NCBI RefSeq assembly: GCF_019219825.1
Contig: NZ_JAHUXH010000016.1
Location: 62,001-126,000, forward strand
Reading direction: 5' to 3'
Length of the DNA stretch: 64,000 bases
From: Streptomyces sp. TRM70350
GTDB taxonomy: Bacteria; Actinomycetota; Actinomycetes; Streptomycetales; Streptomycetaceae
Position numbers and translations under genes: made by a program. The notes under the pieces are model-generated. The model did not search any database. It was not told the origin of the DNA and saw only the letters and a list, made by a program, of their open reading frames with translations. Shown here piece after piece: positions 44,074-51,246 of this stretch (positions are counted from its first letter, which is position 1; every line of letters begins with the position of its first letter).

Positions 44074-45531
44074 ATGACCGAGCTCGTGGAACACGGACAG
44101 CTGTTCATCGGCGGGGAGTTGACCGACCCCCTGGGCAAGGACGTCATCGAGGTGATCTCCCCGCACACCGAGGAGGTCATCGGGCGCGTCCCGCACGCCT
44201 CGGCGGAGGACGTGGACAGGGCGGTCGCGGTCGCCCGCCGGGCGTTCGACGAGGGGCCCTGGCCGCGGATGTCCCTCGACGAGCGGATCGAGGTGGTCGG
44301 GCGGATCAAGGACGGGATCGCCGCCCGGCACGAGGAGATCGCCCGCGTGATCTCGTCCGAGAACGGCTCGCCGTACTCCTGGAGCGTCCTCGCGCAGGCG
44401 CTCGGCGCGATGATGGTCTGGGACGCGGCGATCAGGGTCGCGCGCGACTTCAGCTACGAGGAGACACGCGACGGCGTGCTCGGGCGGATCCTCGTGCGGC
44501 GCGAGCCGGTCGGGGTCGTCGCGGCCGTCGCGCCCTGGAACGTCCCGCAGTTCGTGGCCGCCGCCAAGCTCGCGCCCGCGCTGCTGACCGGCTGCACGGC
44601 CGTCCTCAAGCCGTCGCCGGAGTCGCCGCTGGACGCGTATCTGCTCGGCGAGATCGCGAAGGAGGCCGGGCTGCCGGACGGCGTGCTGTCGATCCTGCCC
44701 GCCGACCGGGAGGTGAGTGAGTACCTCGTCGGGCACCCCGGGATCGACAAGGTGTCGTTCACGGGGTCGGTGGCGGCCGGGAAGCGGGTGATGGAGGTCG
44801 CCGCGCGCCACCTCACCCGCGTCACGCTGGAGCTGGGTGGCAAGTCGGCGGCGGTCGTGCTGCCGGACGCGGACGTGGCGACGGCCGTGGCGGGGATCGT
44901 GCCGGCGGCCTGGATGAACAACGGGCAGGCCTGCGTGGCGCAGACCCGGATCCTGCTGCCGCGCTCGCGCTACGCGGAGTTCGCGGAGGCGTTCGCGGCG
45001 GCCGCGAGCGCGCTCGTGGTCGGCGACCCGCTGGACCCGGCGACGCAGGTGGGGCCGCTGGTCGCGCAGCGGCAGCAGCGGCGCAACCTCGACTACATCC
45101 GCATCGGCCAGGAGGAGGGCGCGAAGATCCTCACGGGCGGCGGGTGCCCGGCGGGACTGGAACGCGGCTGGTACGTCGAGCCGACCCTCTTCGGCGACGT
45201 CGACAACTCGATGCGGATCGCCCGCGAGGAGATCTTCGGGCCGGTGATCTGCCTGCTGCCCTACGGCGACGAGGCCGAGGCCGTGAAGATCGCGAACGAC
45301 TCCGAGTACGGGCTGAGCGGCAGCGTGTGGACGGCCGACGTGGAGCACGGCATCGAGGTCGCGCGGCAGGTCCGTACCGGTACGTACTCGGTGAACACCT
45401 TCAGCCTGGACATGCTGGGCCCGTTCGGCGGCTACAAGAACTCGGGCCTGGGGAGGGAGTTCGGTCCGGAGGGGTACGGCGAGTATCTGGAGCACAAGAT
45501 GATCCACCTGCCCGCCGGGTGGGAGGGCTGA
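44074..45531 (+). CDS. NAD(P)-dependent aldehyde dehydrogenase
   Basis: 485 residues, ATG 44074. Full aldehyde-dehydrogenase fold: VAAVAPWNVPQFVAAAKLA, LKPSPESPLDAYLL, KVSFTGSVAAGKRVM, catalytic Glu in TLELGGKSAAVVLPDAD, and catalytic Cys in NNGQACVAQTR; EEIFGPVICLLPY and GPFGGYKNSGLGREFG finish it. The KstR-type site 37 bases before the start and the ferredoxin gene five bases after the stop suggest a job in oxidising steroid or terpenoid side-chain aldehydes, in the manner of the KstR-controlled dehydrogenases of mycobacteria (inference). Confidence 0.93.
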   Translation: MTELVEHGQLFIGGELTDPLGKDVIEVISPHTEEVIGRVPHASAEDVDRAVAVARRAFDEGPWPRMSLDERIEVVGRIKDGIAARHEEIARVISSENGSPYSWSVLAQALGAMMVWDAAIRVARDFSYEETRDGVLGRILVRREPVGVVAAVAPWNVPQFVAAAKLAPALLTGCTAVLKPSPESPLDAYLLGEIAKEAGLPDGVLSILPADREVSEYLVGHPGIDKVSFTGSVAAGKRVMEVAARHLTRVTLELGGKSAAVVLPDADVATAVAGIVPAAWMNNGQACVAQTRILLPRSRYAEFAEAFAAAASALVVGDPLDPATQVGPLVAQRQQRRNLDYIRIGQEEGAKILTGGGCPAGLERGWYVEPTLFGDVDNSMRIAREEIFGPVICLLPYGDEAEAVKIANDSEYGLSGSVWTADVEHGIEVARQVRTGTYSVNTFSLDMLGPFGGYKNSGLGREFGPEGYGEYLEHKMIHLPAGWEG

Positions 45532-45536
45532 CGGCC

Positions 45537-45770
45537 ATGGGCGACCGCTGGCAGGTCGAGGTCGACCGCTCCTTGTGCATCGGCTCCGCCCAGTGCGTCC
45601 ACCAGGCCCCGGACGCGTTCCACCTCGACCCGGGTCGCCAGTCCCACCCCACCGACCCGGAGCCGGACGCCCACGAACGCGTCCTGGCGGCCGCCGAGAA
45701 CTGCCCCGTCGAGGCGATCACGATCACGCTGCTGGGGAGCGGGGAGGCGGTGTTTCCGCCGGAGGAGTAG
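45537..45770 (+). CDS. 3Fe-4S ferredoxin, probable P450 partner
   Basis: 77 residues, ATG 45537, five bases after the dehydrogenase stop. Cluster ligands: CIGSAQC (Cys-x5-Cys with Ala where a fourth Cys would stand) and later CPVEAI, the layout of short 3Fe-4S ferredoxins that pass electrons to bacterial cytochromes P450. No P450 lies beside it; the only one in the window is the CYP125-like gene at 28.2 kb, whose promoter has the same type of operator, so the two may work together. Confidence 0.92.
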   Translation: MGDRWQVEVDRSLCIGSAQCVHQAPDAFHLDPGRQSHPTDPEPDAHERVLAAAENCPVEAITITLLGSGEAVFPPEE

Positions 45771-45940
45771 GGCGCGAAGTGGTGTCACCGAGGGGGCCCA
45801 TATCCGTGCACTCGGGAGATTTCGGTAAAAAATTGCCGCTCGGGGGTTCCCTTCGCGGGCGGGCGTTCTAGTCTGATAACAGGCCTACGAGGCGAGTGAG
45901 GGAGTTCGACCGGAGTAGCCGACTCCGGCGAGAGGCTTCG

Positions 45941-46060
45941 GCTTCCGCTGGTGCCGACGTCGACGGTCGGGCTGAGAGGCCCGAAGGCATATGACCGAGA
46001 GGTCGTATGACTGGAAGGCGACCCCCAGCCACCTGATCCGGGCAATGCCGGCGAAGGGAA
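45941..46060 (+). promoter_or_regulatory. TPP riboswitch without a downstream thiamine gene
   Basis: Conserved THI-box parts occur in order: CTTCCGCTGGTGCC (45942-45955), GGGCTGAGAGGCCC (45969-45982), then after an enlarged P3 arm ACCTGATCCGGGCAATGCCG (46031-46050) and GCGAAGGGAA (46051-46060), whose GGAA closes P1 with TTCC. No thi gene or any plus-strand gene follows; the next coding sequence is the convergent KstR-like gene, whose 3' end is 70 bases away. A 7-bp hairpin CCGGAGT/ACTCCGG lies upstream (45910-45928). Confidence 0.88.
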
Positions 46061-46072
46061 CCCGTCTCGTAG

Positions 46073-46148
46073 GTCGCTTCCGTGTGTCCGGGTCGCTTCT
46101 GTGCGTCCGGATCGCTTCAGTGTGTCCGGGTCACTTCTGCGCGTCGGG
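46073..46148. repeat. 19-bp x4 tandem repeat running into the kstR-like stop codon
   Basis: Copies at 46073, 46092, 46111 and 46130, unit GTCGCTTCCGTGTGTCCGG with small changes. The fourth copy contains the stop codon and last codons (PDAQK end) of the minus-strand regulator, so the array grew out of, or into, the gene end. Confidence 0.92.
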
Positions 46149-46772
46149 TGCCGTCAGGTCGATCAACCGGCACACCGTCTCGATGTCGATCTTGACCTGG
46201 GCGATGGAGGCGCGGCCCGAGAGCCAGGTGATCAGGGCCGAGTGCCAGGTGTGCTCGATGACTCGGACGGCGGAGAGCTGGGCGGGCGTGGGGTCGTCCA
46301 GGCCCATCGCGTCCAGGATGATCGCCGTGGTCTGACGGGAGACCTGGTCCACCTCGGGGCTCACGCTGCGGTCCGCGAAGGTGAGGGCGCGGACCATCGC
46401 GTCGGCCAGGTGCGGCTCGCGCTGAAGGGCGCGGAAGGCGCGCATCAGCGTTTCCGCGACCCGCTCCGCCGCCGTCTCGCCCGTCGGGGGCTTCTTGCGC
46501 AGCGTGCCGTGCATGTGCTCCAGCTGGTCCTGCATGGTGGCGACCAGCAGATGGATCTTGGACGGGAAGTAGCGGTAGAGCGTGCCGAGGGCGACCTGCG
46601 AGGACTCCGCGACCTCGCGCATCTGCACCGCGTCGAAACCGCCCCTTCCGGCCAGCTGGGCGCTCGCCCGCAGGATGCGGCGCCGACGCGCCTCCTGCCG
46701 CTCGGTGAGGGGCGGTGCGGCGGGGGTGGCGGGGCGCGCGCTACTGGGTTCCACCTTGGCTTCCGCTGGCAT
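46131..46772 (-). CDS. kstR: TetR-family repressor, KstR-like
   Basis: 213 residues from ATG 46772 (MPAEAKVEPSS); in-frame starts at 46820 and 46880 are possible and would shorten the leader. The DNA-binding domain reads RRRRILRASAQLAGRGGFDA, VQMREVAESSQVALGTLYRY and FPSKIHLLVATM, close by recall to KstR of mycobacteria (GGYEAVQMRAVADRADVAVG). KstR represses sterol-uptake and side-chain genes until a steroid-CoA binds. A perfect KstR palindrome lies 164 bases upstream, so autoregulation is likely. Its 3' end faces an orphan TPP riboswitch and a 19-bp repeat. Confidence 0.85.
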   Translation of the reverse strand: MPAEAKVEPSSARPATPAAPPLTERQEARRRRILRASAQLAGRGGFDAVQMREVAESSQVALGTLYRYFPSKIHLLVATMQDQLEHMHGTLRKKPPTGETAAERVAETLMRAFRALQREPHLADAMVRALTFADRSVSPEVDQVSRQTTAIILDAMGLDDPTPAQLSAVRVIEHTWHSALITWLSGRASIAQVKIDIETVCRLIDLTAPDAQK

Positions 46773-46935
46773 GAGGTCCCGTTTCGTGACAGTCCGTGAG
46801 GGCGTGCGATCAGACAGCATGGCAGGCCCGGGCCGCCGCCGTGTGCCCCGGCGGGTCGTGGCGTGAATCACCTGATCCACTGCTCACAGCGGGCCTACCT
46901 GCCGGTAGATTCGGAGCCTCTTGAACGATCAAGTC

Positions 46936-46949
46936 TGCAACTTGTTCTA
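46936..46949. promoter_or_regulatory. KstR operator, perfect consensus, kstR/GT4 divergent region
   Basis: TGCAACTTGTTCTA matches TnnAACnnGTTnnA at every fixed position. It is 55 bases before the GT4 start and 164 bases before the chosen kstR start (56 before the longest possible start), so it could control both directions. Confidence 0.8.
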
Positions 46950-47003
46950 GATTAGCGTCCCGGCGTAATGTCGCGGGACAGTGCAGGGAGAAGGGGGCCC
47001 AGA

Positions 47004-48983
47004 GTGACCGCTGAGGCCAGTCAGGCGGGCTCCCCGGCGGGACCCGCGGCCGACGGCTTGCGACCGCTCCGTATCGCGCTCCTCACGTACAAGGGAAACC
47101 CGTTCTGCGGCGGCCAGGGCGTCTACGTCCGGCACCTCTCCCGCGAACTCGCCCGCCTCGGCCACCGCGTCGAGGTCATCGGCGCCCAGCCCTATCCCGT
47201 CCTCGACGAGGGCTACGACGGCCTCAGCCTCACCGAGCTGCCCAGCCTCGACCTCTACCGCCAGCCCGACCCCTTCCGCACGCCCGGGCGTGACGAGTAC
47301 CGGGACTGGATCGACGCACTCGAAGTCGCGACCATGTGGACCGGCGGCTTTCCCGAGCCGCTCACCTTCTCCCTGCGCGCCCGCCGCCATCTGCGCGCCC
47401 GGCGCGGCGCCTTCGACGTCGTGCACGACAACCAGACGCTCGGGTACGGGCTGTTGGGGGACGTGGGCGCTCCCCTCGTGACGACGATCCACCATCCCAT
47501 CACCGTAGACCGGCAGTTGGAGCTGGACGCGGCGGAGGGGTGGCAGCGGCGGTTGTCCGTGAAGCGGTGGTACGGCTTCACGCGCATGCAGAAGCGGGTG
47601 GCGCGGCGCCTGCCGTCCGTCCTCACCGTCTCCGGTACCTCACGCCAGGAGATCGTCGACCATCTCGGCGTCCGCCCGGACCGCATTCACGTCGTGCACA
47701 TCGGCGCCGACACCGACCTGTTCTCGCCCGACCCGGCGGTGCCGCAGGTGCCGGGGAGAATCGTTACGACGTCCAGCGCGGACGTGCCGTTGAAGGGGCT
47801 GGTCTTCCTCGTCGAGGCGCTGGCGAAGGTGCGCACCGAGCATCCTGACGCCCACCTCGTCGTCGTCGGCAAGCGTCCCACGGAGGGGCCGGTCGCGCAG
47901 GCCGTGCAGCGGTACGGGCTCGAAGGCGCCGTCCGGTTCGTCAAGGGCATCTCCGACGCCGAGCTCGTCGACCTGGTGCGGTCGGCGCAGGTGGCGTGCG
48001 TGCCGTCGCTCTACGAGGGCTTCTCGCTGCCGGCGGCGGAGGCCATGGCCACGGGCACGCCGCTGGTCGCCACGACCGGCGGGGCGATTCCGGAGGTGGC
48101 CGGGCGGGACGGGGAGACCTGCCTCGCGGTGCCGCCGGGCGACGCGGGGGCGCTGGCGGCCGGGCTGGGCCGACTCCTGGGCGACGCGGACCTGCGCACA
48201 CGGCTCGGCACGGCCGGACGCGAGCGGGTCCTACGGCACTTCACCTGGGCCCGCGCCGCGGAGGGCACGGTGGCCCGCTACCGGGAGGCGATCGCCCGCT
48301 CCGCGGGCCCGGAACGACGCGGCCCCGTGGGCCCGGAGCGACGCGTCCCTGCGGGCCCGGGGCAACGCCGCGAGGCGGGCCCGGAGCGACGTCCGTCCAC
48401 GGGCCCGGACCAACGCCCCCCTGCGGCCGACCTCGACCGCCCCGCGCTCCAGGCCCCTGGCTCTTCTGTGGTGGCTGTGGAGCGTCCTGCGCTTCAGGGG
48501 CCTGGCTCTTCTGTGGTGGCTGTGGACGGTCCTGCGCTTCAGGGGCCTGGCCCCTCCGCGGTGGCTGTGGACGGTCCTGCGCTCCAGGCCCCCGTCCCTT
48601 CCGCGGTGGCCGTGGAGCGTCCTGCGCTCCAGAGCCCCGGCCCCTCCGCGGCCGGCCTGGGGCGCGCTGCGGTGTCGAACCCCGGCTCCGACCGGTCCGC
48701 GGTCCCGGGTCCTGGTGTCGATCGCGGTGCGGCCGACCCCGATCGCGTCGCGGCCCCAAGTCCCGGCCTCTCCGTCGCTGCAGAGGGGACAGCAGGCGGA
48801 GGCGCCCCAGCGGGTGCGGGCAGTGGGATCGGTGGCGGATCCCTGGAGGAGAGCCCCACCACCGGCGGAGCCCGCACCGGCGGAGCCCCCACCGGCGTAT
48901 CCGCGAGCCATGCCACCGCGCCCCCGGAAGCCACCCCCACCCGTACCACCGGCGTCTACCGCGAAAGCAGGAGCACGTGCTGA
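47004..48983 (+). CDS. GT4 glycosyltransferase with long repeat-built C-terminal tail
   Basis: 659 residues from GTG 47004 (AAGGGGG upstream; ATG 46968 has none). Residues 25-430 are a GT-B glycosyltransferase: KGNPFCGGQGVYVRHLSREL, TTIHHPITVDRQLEL, SADVPLKGLVFLVEAL and VPSLYEGFSLPAAEAMATG with the E-x7-E motif. Residues 434-660 are low-complexity: five 8-residue units (GPERRxxx) and five 15-residue units (RPALQGPGSSVVAVD type), then a Gly/Ala/Thr tail. The GT4 alone would be normal length. Its stop overlaps the methyltransferase start. The donor and acceptor are unknown. Confidence 0.88.
   Translation: MTAEASQAGSPAGPAADGLRPLRIALLTYKGNPFCGGQGVYVRHLSRELARLGHRVEVIGAQPYPVLDEGYDGLSLTELPSLDLYRQPDPFRTPGRDEYRDWIDALEVATMWTGGFPEPLTFSLRARRHLRARRGAFDVVHDNQTLGYGLLGDVGAPLVTTIHHPITVDRQLELDAAEGWQRRLSVKRWYGFTRMQKRVARRLPSVLTVSGTSRQEIVDHLGVRPDRIHVVHIGADTDLFSPDPAVPQVPGRIVTTSSADVPLKGLVFLVEALAKVRTEHPDAHLVVVGKRPTEGPVAQAVQRYGLEGAVRFVKGISDAELVDLVRSAQVACVPSLYEGFSLPAAEAMATGTPLVATTGGAIPEVAGRDGETCLAVPPGDAGALAAGLGRLLGDADLRTRLGTAGRERVLRHFTWARAAEGTVARYREAIARSAGPERRGPVGPERRVPAGPGQRREAGPERRPSTGPDQRPPAADLDRPALQAPGSSVVAVERPALQGPGSSVVAVDGPALQGPGPSAVAVDGPALQAPVPSAVAVERPALQSPGPSAAGLGRAAVSNPGSDRSAVPGPGVDRGAADPDRVAAPSPGLSVAAEGTAGGGAPAGAGSGIGGGSLEESPTTGGARTGGAPTGVSASHATAPPEATPTRTTGVYRESRSTC
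48306..48425 (+). repeat. 24-bp x5 minisatellite in the GT4 gene
   Basis: Five units starting at 48306, 48330, 48354, 48378 and 48402, each beginning GGCCCGGARCRACG. They encode GPERRGPV, GPERRVPA, GPGQRREA, GPERRPST and GPDQRPPA. Confidence 0.95.
48438..48662 (+). repeat. 45-bp x5 minisatellite in the GT4 gene
   Basis: Five units of 45 bases (48438, 48483, 48528, 48573, 48618), each starting CGTCCTGCGCTTCAGGGGCC or a variant. Encoded unit: RPALQ(A/G)PGSSVVAV(E/D). Units 2 and 3 are nearly identical. Confidence 0.95.
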
Positions 48984-49723
48984 CCGTCGACTTCTCCCGG
49001 TTCCCGCTCGCCCCGGGCGACCGTGTCCTGGATCTCGGCTGTGGTGCCGGGCGGCACGCCTTCGAGTGCTACCGGCGTGGTGCGCAGGTCGTGGCCCTGG
49101 ACCGGAACGGGGAGGAGATCCGCGAGGTCGCCACGTGGTTCGCGGCGATGAAGGAGGCGGGAGAGGTCCCCGAGGGCGCCACCGCGACCGCCATGGAGGG
49201 CGACGCCCTCGCGCTGCCCTTCCCCGACGAGTCCTTCGACGTCGTCATCATCTCCGAGGTGATGGAGCACATCCCGGACGACAAGGGCGTCCTCGCCGAG
49301 ATGGTGCGGGTGCTGAAGCCGGGAGGGCGGATCGCGATCACCGTCCCGCGGTACGGGCCCGAGAAGGTCTGCTGGGCCCTCTCCGACGCCTACCACGAGG
49401 TCGAGGGCGGCCACATCCGCATCTACAAGGCGGACGAGCTGCTGGCGAAGATACGCGAGGCGGGGCTGAAGCCGTACGGCACCCACCACGCCCACGCCCT
49501 GCACTCCCCGTACTGGTGGCTGAAGTGCGCGTTCGGCGTCGACAACGACAAGGCGCTGCCGGTGCGGGCGTACCACAAGCTGCTGGTCTGGGACATCATG
49601 AAGAAGCCCCTCGCCACCCGTGTCGCCGAGCAGGCGCTCAACCCGCTGATCGGCAAGAGCTTCGTGGCCTACGCGACCAAACCCCACCTCCCGCGCGTCG
49701 CCGAAGAGGTGGCCGCCCAGTGA
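48977..49723 (+). CDS. Class I SAM-dependent methyltransferase
   Basis: 248 residues, GTG 48977 with GCAGGAG upstream, overlapping the GT4 stop by seven bases. The frame is open far upstream only because of the repeats. SAM motifs: DRVLDLGCGAGRHAFECYRR, VVALDRNGEEIREV, FPDESFDVVIISEVMEHIPD and EMVRVLKPGGRIAITVPRYG (Methyltransf_11 type). The C-terminal half (GGHIRIYKADELLAKIREAG, HALHSPYWWLKCAFGVDND) is specific to the group that accompanies GT4 and toroid genes in actinobacteria. Sugar or lipid-sugar methylation is inferred from the operon. Confidence 0.9.
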   Translation: MLTVDFSRFPLAPGDRVLDLGCGAGRHAFECYRRGAQVVALDRNGEEIREVATWFAAMKEAGEVPEGATATAMEGDALALPFPDESFDVVIISEVMEHIPDDKGVLAEMVRVLKPGGRIAITVPRYGPEKVCWALSDAYHEVEGGHIRIYKADELLAKIREAGLKPYGTHHAHALHSPYWWLKCAFGVDNDKALPVRAYHKLLVWDIMKKPLATRVAEQALNPLIGKSFVAYATKPHLPRVAEEVAAQ

Positions 49724-50790
49724 CCACTCCCCGGACAGAACACCTCGTCCTGCCCGGGGTCCTCACCGCCGAGCAGGCCGCCGCGACCGTCCGCGGGATC
49801 CTCGCCGTGCAGCGGGAGGACGGGGCGATACCGTGGTTCCGCGGACACCACCTGGACCCCTGGGACCACGTCGAGGCCGCGATGGCGCTGGACGCGGCAG
49901 GCGAGCACGAGGCCGCCGAGCGGGCGTACCTGTGGCTGGCGACCCATCAGAACCAGGACGGCTCCTGGTACGCGGCCTACGCCGACGGGGCGCACGACGA
50001 CATCACCGACCGGGGGTGCGAGACCAACTTCGTCGCCTACACGGCCGTAGGCGTCTGGCACCACTACCTCTCCACCGGCGACGACACCTTCCTCGACCGC
50101 ATGTGGCCGGTCGTCCACGCGGCCATCGAGTGCGTGCTGCGGCTCCAGCAGCCCGGCGGGCAGATCGGCTGGAAGCAGGAGGAGGACGGCACGGCCGTCA
50201 CCGACGCGCTGCTCACCGGGTGCTCGTCCATCCATCACGCGCTGCGCTGCGCCCTCGCCATCGCCGAGCAGCGCGAAGAGCCGCAGCCCGACTGGGAGTT
50301 GGCGGTGGGCATGCTGCGGCATGCGATACGCCGGCACCCGGAGCGGTTCCTGGACAAGGACCGCTACTCGATGGACTGGTACTACCCCGTGCTGGGCGGC
50401 GCGCTGACCGGCGCGGAGGCCAAGGAGCGTGTGGAGGAGGGCTGGGACCGTTTCGTCGTCCCCGGCCTCGGAGTGCGGTGCGTGGTCCCCAACCCGTGGG
50501 TGACCGGCGGCGAATCGGCCGAACTCGCCCTCGCGCTGTGGGCGATGGGCGAGTCCGACCGGGCGCTGGACATCCTGCAGTCGATCCAGCATCTGCGCGA
50601 TCCGGCGACCGGCCTGTACTGGACGGGCTACGTGTTCGAGGACGACGCGATCTGGCCACGCGAGCTGACCACCTGGACGGCGGGTTCCCTGCTGCTCGCG
50701 GTCGCCGCGCTGGGCGGCCATGAGGCGACCTGCGCGGTGTTCGGCGGCGAGCTGCTGCCCACGGGACTCGACCCGGACTGCTGTACGTGA
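49720..50790 (+). CDS. Alpha/alpha-toroid protein (prenyltransferase-like / six-hairpin glycosidase-like)
   Basis: 356 residues, GTG 49720 overlapping the methyltransferase stop as GTGA. Helical hairpins with DGAIPWFRGHHLDPWDHVEA, WLATHQNQDGSWYAAYADG, SMDWYYPVLGGALTG and VVPNPWVTGGESAELALAL; Asp/Glu/Trp-rich loops face the barrel centre, as in terpene cyclase-like and glycoside-hydrolase toroids. It has no signal peptide, so it acts in the cytoplasm. Databases tend to label such proteins prenyltransferase; the partnership with GT4 and a methyltransferase fits saccharide trimming or modification better (inference). Confidence 0.8.
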   Translation: MTTPRTEHLVLPGVLTAEQAAATVRGILAVQREDGAIPWFRGHHLDPWDHVEAAMALDAAGEHEAAERAYLWLATHQNQDGSWYAAYADGAHDDITDRGCETNFVAYTAVGVWHHYLSTGDDTFLDRMWPVVHAAIECVLRLQQPGGQIGWKQEEDGTAVTDALLTGCSSIHHALRCALAIAEQREEPQPDWELAVGMLRHAIRRHPERFLDKDRYSMDWYYPVLGGALTGAEAKERVEEGWDRFVVPGLGVRCVVPNPWVTGGESAELALALWAMGESDRALDILQSIQHLRDPATGLYWTGYVFEDDAIWPRELTTWTAGSLLLAVAALGGHEATCAVFGGELLPTGLDPDCCT

Positions 50791-50791
50791 G

Positions 50792-51088
50792 TCAGTGCGG
50801 GCGGTGCATACGGCCCGCGATCGCGTGGCCCACGAACAGGTACACGACCGCCGCCAGCCCGTAGCCCGCGACGACGCGCGCCCAGGCCTCGTCGAAGGTG
50901 AACAGGTCGTGCGACCAGCCCGCCAGCCAGCGCGCGGCGTCGTGCACGAACTGCACGAAGTCGTTGCCGGGGTTGGCGTCCAGCAGGTACATCAGGATCC
51001 ACAGGCCCAGGATGAGGGCCATGATGTCGGCGACGATCGCGATGACCGTCCCGGCCTGGTGCGCACCGTTGCGATATCTGGGGGACAT
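50792..51088 (-). CDS. Small two-helix membrane protein
   Basis: 98 residues, ATG 51088 with GTAGGGC upstream. Two membrane helices (TVIAIVADIMALILGLWILMY, VVAGYGLAAVVYLFVGHAIA) flank an extracytoplasmic loop with DFVQFVHDAARWLAGWSHD. Conserved-looking but without a family I can name. It is convergent with the toroid gene, whose stop is one base away. Confidence 0.75.
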   Translation of the reverse strand: MSPRYRNGAHQAGTVIAIVADIMALILGLWILMYLLDANPGNDFVQFVHDAARWLAGWSHDLFTFDEAWARVVAGYGLAAVVYLFVGHAIAGRMHRPH

Positions 51089-51246
51089 GCCCTACGGGTT
51101 GCCGCTCGGACATGGCTGAAACCCGAAAGCCGCGCTCTCACAACAGGCGGCCGTTTGCCTCATGTTCGGGTGGAGTCGACCACTCCGGGGGATGATGTTC
51201 CACGGGGTCTCTGATGATCCTGCCCCCTTGAGCGGCAGGAGGGCCG

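Noticed and set aside
45865..45885. A fifth KstR site at GCGTTCTAGTC after the ferredoxin gene
   Set aside because: Only the GTTCTA half is present; the left half lacks AAC.
48306..48662. CRISPR array
   Set aside because: Units are directly adjacent with no unique spacers, multiples of three, and in frame with the GT4 gene.
47996..48976. Extension of the methyltransferase frame through the GT4 repeats
   Set aside because: Open only because repeats with lengths divisible by three lack stops in this frame too; composition is Arg/Gly-rich and GTG 48977 has a good ribosome site.
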